From Plasmodium vivax (Eukaryota > Apicomplexa > Aconoidasida > Haemosporida > Plasmodiidae): a stretch of 64,000 nt of DNA. The stretch's first letter is position 1; each line of letters begins with the position of its first letter. Location of the stretch: NCBI RefSeq assembly GCF_000002415.2, contig NC_009910.1:717501-781500 (forward strand), written 5' to 3'. Made by a program: the position numbers and the translations under genes. The notes below the pieces were generated by a model that saw only the letters and a program-made list of their open reading frames with translations, did no database searches and was not told the DNA's origin. Shown here piece after piece: positions 58,740 to 64,000 of the stretch.

Positions 58740-61700
58740 TCAGCTGCGCCTGCGGGGGGCCAAGTTGGCCACCTTGCTGTTCTGCAGAAGGTCGTACACC
58801 ACCCCGGCGGAGGAGAAGTTGAAGGGGCACCCGAAGTGCGCCATCAGCCCGCGGTACTTCTTCACCTTCTCGCCGAATACTTTGTTGCACTTTTCCATCT
58901 TCCCCTTCAAGTGGTCCTTCAGCTTCGTCTCGTTGATGAAGTCGTTGTTGCCTCCGCTGGTGAGGGGGGCGGCCCAGTCGCCCCTTTGCCGTGCCGCCAG
59001 GGTTTTGGCTCCCCCCCGGTTGCCTCGCGTGTCTGCCCTACCGCCGCTTTCTCTGCCGCCTTCCCCGCTTTCCCCGCGCCACGCCAGGCGGAAGGGCCGA
59101 CTCAGGAAGAGGTATTTCCGCCAGTACACCGCCATATCGACGGCAATCAAATTTATGCTGACGTCGTCCGACTTAACCAAAATGGAGGCGTACAGGAAAA
59201 GCTCCAAGACCCTAATGAGAAGGCGCTCTCTCTCCCGCCTGGCCCCGTCATCCATATGCAAGTAGTCGCTCCTCTCGTGCAGAAGGTTGCTATTTTTTTT
59301 CATCGTCAAATCGAAAATAAATTTTTCGTTTTGTATGTACATCTTGTCGTACCAGTCGTGGACGAGCGTGCGGATGTCCTCCACGTCGAATCCTCTAAAG
59401 AAGTAGTAGTCTTCGTTTAGCCTCTTCATCATCTGTGCGGAGCAGCTGCGGCGGTGGGGCGGCTCCCCAAAGGAGGGGCTCTCGAAGGGAGCGGTGCACT
59501 CATCGGTTAACTCGTCGGTTAACCCGCCGCTTACGCCGCCGCTTAACCCGCTTACCCCGCGCAGCGCGCGGTCCACCTCGTCGTAGTTGCTCATGAAGAA
59601 GCGGTTCATGAGGTGGTTGGCTATGTACTCCCGCAACACATCATTGGGGAAGCTAAAGGCGGTTTCGCCCGCCGCGTTCGCCCCTCTGTCCTGCCCAGTA
59701 GACGAAATTGCATGCCCCCCCCGCTGCACATAATTCACATAGGAAGCCACGAGGTGCATCTTGCTGTAGACACTCTCAATCGAGTAGGAAAAGTCCTTCA
59801 GCCTGCATGTCTCAAAAAATATGCTAAAAAGTTTTTTACTTAAATTTTTAATAACGCAGGAACAAACAGAAAAGCATCTGTAGAATAAGGCCTCTCTGGA
59901 AGGAAAGCCAAACTTGATGAGCACATGACTTATGTTATCCAAGAGGGGGAAGGACACATTGCATAAGTTATTCATTATGTAGTTCCTATCTTCATACATA
60001 CAGATGCTCACATCGTTGCGAGCATTCAATTCGCTTAGGGAATTCTTGTCTAGCTTATTAGCGTTATATATAGAAATAGGTTTCAACCCATGTGTGTATT
60101 TAAAAAAGTAATTTATATTTTTATACTTCTGCACTTTATTTTCATAAATGGGGCATAAATCACATGCGTAGCAGATGAGTTCTACCAATCTTTTCACTCC
60201 ACAGTTGGGGGGGTACACTAAGAAGAGGATGTTGCTCCGTTCGTGGTGCGTTTCTGATGGGTCATCTGGTTGGTGACCAGCCTGGCGATCAGCCTGGCGA
60301 CCTGCCTGGAGACCTGCTTGCCCTCCTCCCTGACCACCTCCCTTAGGGGATGACCTTCCACTCGTGGAGGGTACCTCTACACCCCCTTCCGGAAAGAGCC
60401 TCTTCAAAATTCTGTACAACTTTAGGACTTCATTTCTATGCCCCGCAATTTCGTAGAGACTATTGGGTCGAAAAAAGACTCTCCACAAGTTGCTCACATT
60501 TTTTAGCTTCTCACTCTTCTTCATGTTGTGCGCGATGGTCCTCTCGAACGAATTCGCGCTGTCATTGTTGGGGTCCCTTTCCTCGTTGGACGCTTCGCCT
60601 GACTCGTCCGTCTGGGAGAAGTAGTCCTCCGGGGACAGGTACTCCAGGGAGGACTCATCGTAATCGTCATAGGCATCTCCATCCCCATAGGCATCGCCAT
60701 CCCCATCCCCATCCCCATCGTGGTCCCCCCCTGGGGGGCGTATTTTCTCCTCAGGGGACGTGCCCCCTTTCCTCCCTTCCGGGGTGTCTCCCTCTGACTG
60801 GCTGCTTCCACCCTGATACATCATCTGGTGGGGGGAGCTGGCTTGGCTGTCCGGCAGGTTCTCCTGGGACCTGGTTCCCCCGTCCGAAACGCACTCTCCC
60901 CTGGGGCCGCACGTCAGCAAGTCGTCACTGATGTAGCACGCGGAGAAAACGTCGCAGAGGTTGCGCACGAAGAGCACTAACTCGGAGCTCTCCTCGTCGT
61001 TGCGCAGCGGGTGCACCAAGCTGGACGATTCTTCATCACTGTGGGGTGGGTGCACTATGCTGGACGATTCCTCATCACTGTGGGGCGGGGGAACCGACTG
61101 GGAAGTTTCTTCATCACTGCGGGGAGGGTGCACCAAGCTGGACGATTCTTCATCACTGTGGGGTGGGTGCACCAAACTGGACGCTTCCTCCTCTTTGCAG
61201 GGCGGGTGCACTAAACGGGACGCCGCCTCCTCTTTGCAGGGAGGGTGCACTAAACGGGACGCCGCCTCCTCTTTGCAGGGAGGGTGCACTAGGCGGGACG
61301 CCTCCTCACCACTTCGCAACTGCAGAACCAACTCGTGGTGCTTCCTACTGTACCAATACAGGAGGGAGTTTATATCGGAGTGAAACTTCCCCCTAGACAA
61401 GTGCAAAAACAAAAAAAAGTCATTTAACCGTTTCGTCAAATTGGAAAGCAGCACAGTCTTATACCCAGCATGAGAGGCCTCTAAACTCTCAGACAGGTTC
61501 TTCCGTATGGCTCTGCAAAACTGAAGAACCCTTCTCGCAATCGATTCTATGGGTGCATTATCTACATTAGTCTGGTTAATTAGGAACTTGTACCGTTTTG
61601 CGTTATTTTTATTTATCGGTGCAAAAAGATCAATGCGCTTTTTTACCTCTACATTTAGGTGGTGCAGAATAGCCTCTTCACCAAAGATGCGCCCATTAAA

Positions 61701-63941
61701 GTTTGCCATTTTTTTTACAAAGTCTTCACTCAAATCGTGTCCAATGACTAACGAGTTGCTCCTCCGCAAGTTGCTCGTGATCCCGTACCCTGCATCCTTC
61801 AGCTTCTTCGTCAGGGCGAAGTTGCTAAAGAGGGTGAACTTGCCCGCGATGAAGAAGGTGAAGGGCTTGCTCGAGTGGTCCCTCAGGAGGGAGCAATTTG
61901 CGAAGGGGCACTTCGCAGTGGCGCCCCTCTGCGTGGCACCGCTCTTCGTGACACCCCTCTGCGTGACGCCCCTCTGCGTGGCACCGCTCTTCGTGACACC
62001 CCTCTGCGTGACGCCCCTCTGCGTGGCACCGCTCTTCGTGACACCCCTCTGCGTGACGCCCCTCGGTGAACCTTCCCTCCCCTGCTGACCCCCCACGTAG
62101 TCGTTGTACTCCCTATCAAAGTAGTATTTATTTAAAACGCGAAGAATTTTGATCCTCCTCTTCTCATTTAGGATATCGCTCACATTATCATTTAGCCTGA
62201 AGCTATTTTTAATGGAGGTTAATTTTTCCTGTACGTTATTTTTCAGTTGGTATAGATTCGTTTCGAAGTGGTTGCCAAGCGCGCCGTCTTTCCTCTTCCT
62301 CTTTTGTTCCTTCTGTTCGTGCTTCGCCCACGTGTCACCTGGGTGCGCCGCGGGGGGGAACTCGGGTTCGCCAGAGGGGCCATCATCGTCATCGTCATCA
62401 CTGACAACCGCGTGGCCGCCACCCCCATCACCCCCATCACCCCCATCACCCCCATCACCGCCACCCGCGCCACCCGCGCAGCTTTTCCTCCCCTTTCCGC
62501 AGAACCCGCTAACAAAGCCCACATTCAGGCACGTCTTCCTGCCAGCCCTGTTGGAAAAGTTGTTGCGCCCTCCCCCCGCGGCTGCACCCCCTTGGGCGTC
62601 TTCGTCAATCCCCGTGCGCGCACCCACCCCCACGCAACTGACTCTCCCAATCCGAACCCTCTTCGTTTTGGCTCTCTCCAATTCGAATTCATTATCCGAT
62701 TTTAACACCCGTTTGGTGTCCTTTACGTAGTATTTCCTTCCTGGGGTTACGGGGCTGTTGGCCTGTTCGTTTTGGGACCACTCATCACTGGCTTGCCCCC
62801 CTTCTTCCCCTCCGTCACCCCCATCTGGGTTATTCCTTTCCCTTTTTTTCCTCCTCGCGTAGACTGCACCGCTATTTTTGCTGTATCTTTCTCCGTCCGA
62901 AATGGAGTTTCTCTTGTACGACGGGTTTGGCTTTCTGAGGCTGTCCGCTTCGTCTCCGCCGGCGCCGCGTTTGGGTGTGACTCCACCGGCGCCGCGTTTG
63001 GGTGTGACTCCACCGGCGCCGCGTTTAGGTGTGACTCCACCGGCGCCGCGTTTAGGTGTACCTCCACTAGTTTCTCCTTCGGGTGTATCTCCATCAGCTA
63101 TACTTATCGCACCTCTTTTCGCTCCACCTTTCGCCCCCCCTTTCACACCGCCTCCCGCACCGCTTCCCCTCGGCTTGGACCTCCCGGTGCAGCCCAGGCT
63201 AGACCCGCTCCCGTCGCTATCCTCACTGCTGAACCTACCCCCGGACGCACTATCCTCATTCACATTCACAGTTATTTGAATATCATTGCCGAAAAAATTG
63301 ACGAGGGAGATTTTCCTCGCCTTCACTACCTTTGTGCATTCTTTAGGGGAGGAGGAGCCCACATTTCCCTCTTTGCCGTCTCTCCTATTGGGTTCTAAGT
63401 GAGCATTCTCCATGGCATTCCCTTCTGTGGGTGGTCTAGAAGAAAGGCCTACGCGGGGTCCCTTCGACTGATCCTCCCCAGGAAAGTCATCCGTACAGTC
63501 CTCCTCCGTTACGCTCATATCCGGTGAGCTACTCTCTCCATCTGAGTCATTTTTTTTTCTTTTGAGTCCCCTCTTGTTTTTGTTCCCCCCGTCTTGGGGT
63601 TCCCCATGGGGGGGTCCTCCACACAGATTCTCTTCACCGCACAGCTTCTCCTCACCACACAGCCTCTCCTCACCACACAGCTTCTCCTCACCACACAGCC
63701 TCTCCTCACCACACTGCTTCTCCTCCTCACCAGTTTGCACGCCCCCCCCCTGCTTCCCCCTCAACGTCGCTCCAACGGTCGGCACCCTACTGACGTCCCT
63801 CCACAGAATCGACTTCACATTGGTGATGCCACACATCTGAGCAGACGGGTTCACGCTGATGCGGTTCATCCTGTTTGTCACTTCGTGTTCTAAGCTTGAG
63901 GAGGAATAAAATGGGTTTTCCTTTTTTGGGGGATCTTCCAT
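58740..63941 (-). CDS. RFC1-like protein: BRCT plus degenerate AAA+ clamp-loader core
   Basis: A single-exon protein of 1733 residues. Residues 1-650 are low-complexity: (LCGEEK)n near 72-110, (GAGGVTPKR)n near 295-330, GGDGGDGG runs near 492-510. A BRCT domain follows (about 690-770: FTFFIAGKFTLFSNFALTKK then NGRIFGEEAILHHL), then 13-residue repeats (877-987), and an AAA+-like region (about 1150-1400) beginning LWRVFFRPNSLYEIAGHRNE, like the WxxKYxPxxxxxIxG start of clamp loaders. NILFLVYPPNCGVKRLVELI stands where Walker A should be, without the GK[T/S], and ISICMYEDRN-type sequence (VSICMYEDRNYIMNN) matches RFC1's sensor 1 region. The C terminus is helical. BRCT followed by clamp-loader AAA+ is the RFC1 layout. 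P. falciparum is recalled to have a standard RFC1 elsewhere, so this may be a paralogue. ELG1 or CTF18 analogues are alternatives. Confidence 0.6.
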   Translation of the reverse strand: MEDPPKKENPFYSSSSLEHEVTNRMNRISVNPSAQMCGITNVKSILWRDVSRVPTVGATLRGKQGGGVQTGEEEKQCGEERLCGEEKLCGEERLCGEEKLCGEENLCGGPPHGEPQDGGNKNKRGLKRKKNDSDGESSSPDMSVTEEDCTDDFPGEDQSKGPRVGLSSRPPTEGNAMENAHLEPNRRDGKEGNVGSSSPKECTKVVKARKISLVNFFGNDIQITVNVNEDSASGGRFSSEDSDGSGSSLGCTGRSKPRGSGAGGGVKGGAKGGAKRGAISIADGDTPEGETSGGTPKRGAGGVTPKRGAGGVTPKRGAGGVTPKRGAGGDEADSLRKPNPSYKRNSISDGERYSKNSGAVYARRKKRERNNPDGGDGGEEGGQASDEWSQNEQANSPVTPGRKYYVKDTKRVLKSDNEFELERAKTKRVRIGRVSCVGVGARTGIDEDAQGGAAAGGGRNNFSNRAGRKTCLNVGFVSGFCGKGRKSCAGGAGGGDGGDGGDGGDGGGGHAVVSDDDDDDGPSGEPEFPPAAHPGDTWAKHEQKEQKRKRKDGALGNHFETNLYQLKNNVQEKLTSIKNSFRLNDNVSDILNEKRRIKILRVLNKYYFDREYNDYVGGQQGREGSPRGVTQRGVTKSGATQRGVTQRGVTKSGATQRGVTQRGVTKSGATQRGATAKCPFANCSLLRDHSSKPFTFFIAGKFTLFSNFALTKKLKDAGYGITSNLRRSNSLVIGHDLSEDFVKKMANFNGRIFGEEAILHHLNVEVKKRIDLFAPINKNNAKRYKFLINQTNVDNAPIESIARRVLQFCRAIRKNLSESLEASHAGYKTVLLSNLTKRLNDFFLFLHLSRGKFHSDINSLLYWYSRKHHELVLQLRSGEEASRLVHPPCKEEAASRLVHPPCKEEAASRLVHPPCKEEEASSLVHPPHSDEESSSLVHPPRSDEETSQSVPPPHSDEESSSIVHPPHSDEESSSLVHPLRNDEESSELVLFVRNLCDVFSACYISDDLLTCGPRGECVSDGGTRSQENLPDSQASSPHQMMYQGGSSQSEGDTPEGRKGGTSPEEKIRPPGGDHDGDGDGDGDAYGDGDAYDDYDESSLEYLSPEDYFSQTDESGEASNEERDPNNDSANSFERTIAHNMKKSEKLKNVSNLWRVFFRPNSLYEIAGHRNEVLKLYRILKRLFPEGGVEVPSTSGRSSPKGGGQGGGQAGLQAGRQADRQAGHQPDDPSETHHERSNILFLVYPPNCGVKRLVELICYACDLCPIYENKVQKYKNINYFFKYTHGLKPISIYNANKLDKNSLSELNARNDVSICMYEDRNYIMNNLCNVSFPLLDNISHVLIKFGFPSREALFYRCFSVCSCVIKNLSKKLFSIFFETCRLKDFSYSIESVYSKMHLVASYVNYVQRGGHAISSTGQDRGANAAGETAFSFPNDVLREYIANHLMNRFFMSNYDEVDRALRGVSGLSGGVSGGLTDELTDECTAPFESPSFGEPPHRRSCSAQMMKRLNEDYYFFRGFDVEDIRTLVHDWYDKMYIQNEKFIFDLTMKKNSNLLHERSDYLHMDDGARRERERLLIRVLELFLYASILVKSDDVSINLIAVDMAVYWRKYLFLSRPFRLAWRGESGEGGRESGGRADTRGNRGGAKTLAARQRGDWAAPLTSGGNNDFINETKLKDHLKGKMEKCNKVFGEKVKKYRGLMAHFGCPFNFSSAGVVYDLLQNSKVANLAPRRRS
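60976..61312 (-). repeat. 13-residue (39-bp) coding repeat in the RFC1-like gene
   Basis: About eight units of the type LVHPPHSDEESSS and LVHPPCKEEAASR lie between the BRCT and AAA+ parts. The 39-base period keeps the frame. Two subtypes, cysteine-containing and His/Ser/Asp-containing, are each clustered, suggesting stepwise expansion. Confidence 0.9.
61915..62070 (-). repeat. 15-residue (45-bp) coding repeat in the RFC1-like gene
   Basis: Three units of GVTQRGVTKSGATQR lie just before the BRCT domain. They are basic, almost identical at the DNA level, and keep the frame. Confidence 0.9.
62955..63062 (-). repeat. 9-residue (27-bp) coding repeat in the RFC1-like gene
   Basis: Four units of GAGGVTPKR in the low-complexity N-terminal half. 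Confidence 0.88.
63612..63735 (-). repeat. 6-residue (18-bp) coding repeat in the RFC1-like gene
   Basis: About six units of LCGEEK/LCGEER near the N terminus, giving one cysteine every six residues. Confidence 0.88.
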
Positions 63942-64000
63942 TTTATTTGTCCTCTCTCCTCCTGCATCTACATCAGTGAGTACCGCATGCTGGTCACCTG

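Noticed and set aside
58765..63893. Many plus-strand frames opposite the RFC1-like gene
   Set aside because: They are antisense shadows of a repeat-rich, GC-rich coding region and show no domain.
1..64000. Transposons, antigen families (vir/pir, SICAvar), rRNA, CRISPR or prokaryotic islands
   Set aside because: I found no transposase, no antigen-family signature, no rRNA-like sequence and no spaced repeat array; all identifiable genes are core Plasmodium genes.

Overview
The window is nuclear chromosomal DNA from a malaria parasite. It most resembles the simian/vivax clade (Plasmodium vivax, cynomolgi, knowlesi or inui). Four signs point there: gene order and protein identities are typical of Plasmodium; introns are short with GT/AG ends and T-rich acceptors; coding regions are of moderate GC and rich in G/C-containing minisatellites; and there is one extremely AT-rich, gene-free block that looks like a Plasmodium centromere. 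I cannot name the species from the sequence alone. The gene set (RPT3, USP5/13-like protease, SMC3, centromere, calmodulin-like, APH, ARO, GET3) matches what I remember of the core of P. falciparum chromosome 4; that synteny is recalled, not searched.

Left arm (1-24 kb): the 5' end of the proteasome ATPase RPT3 (minus strand, cut by the window edge), a LOG-family ('lysine decarboxylase-like') enzyme, an apicoplast ribosomal protein L10, a zinc-finger/UBA ubiquitin protease of the USP5/13 type (4 exons), the cohesin subunit SMC3 (20 exons, all solved in frame), and a large signal-peptide protein with a PPR-like stretch (4 exons). Spaces between genes hold short tandem repeats and poly-A/T tracts.

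Centromere (about 24-32 kb): an 8 kb gap without convincing genes, with a core at about 26.6-28.7 kb in which whole 60-base lines contain no G or C.

Right arm (32-64 kb): a divergent calmodulin-like protein, a four-exon RAB5IF/OPTI-type (Rab5ip family) membrane protein, a lysine-rich protein of unknown function, a two-RRM RNA-binding protein (8 exons), the acylated PH-domain protein APH, an organelle-targeted NOG1-type GTPase, a small repeat-containing unknown, the rhoptry protein ARO (11 exons), the tail-anchored-protein ATPase GET3/ASNA1, a DUF2431/BMT5-like putative rRNA methyltransferase, and a 1733-residue RFC1-like protein with a BRCT domain, a degenerate AAA+ core and several tandem repeat arrays.

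The genes are housekeeping or invasion genes, not a co-regulated cluster: no operon, transposon, CRISPR array or antigen family is present. The points most worth following are the RFC1-like protein that has lost its Walker A motif, a GET3 without the usual CxxC zinc motif, the pair of acylated secretion factors (APH and ARO) 7 kb apart, the centromere core with an internal tandem duplication, and several short multi-exon genes that are easily missed.
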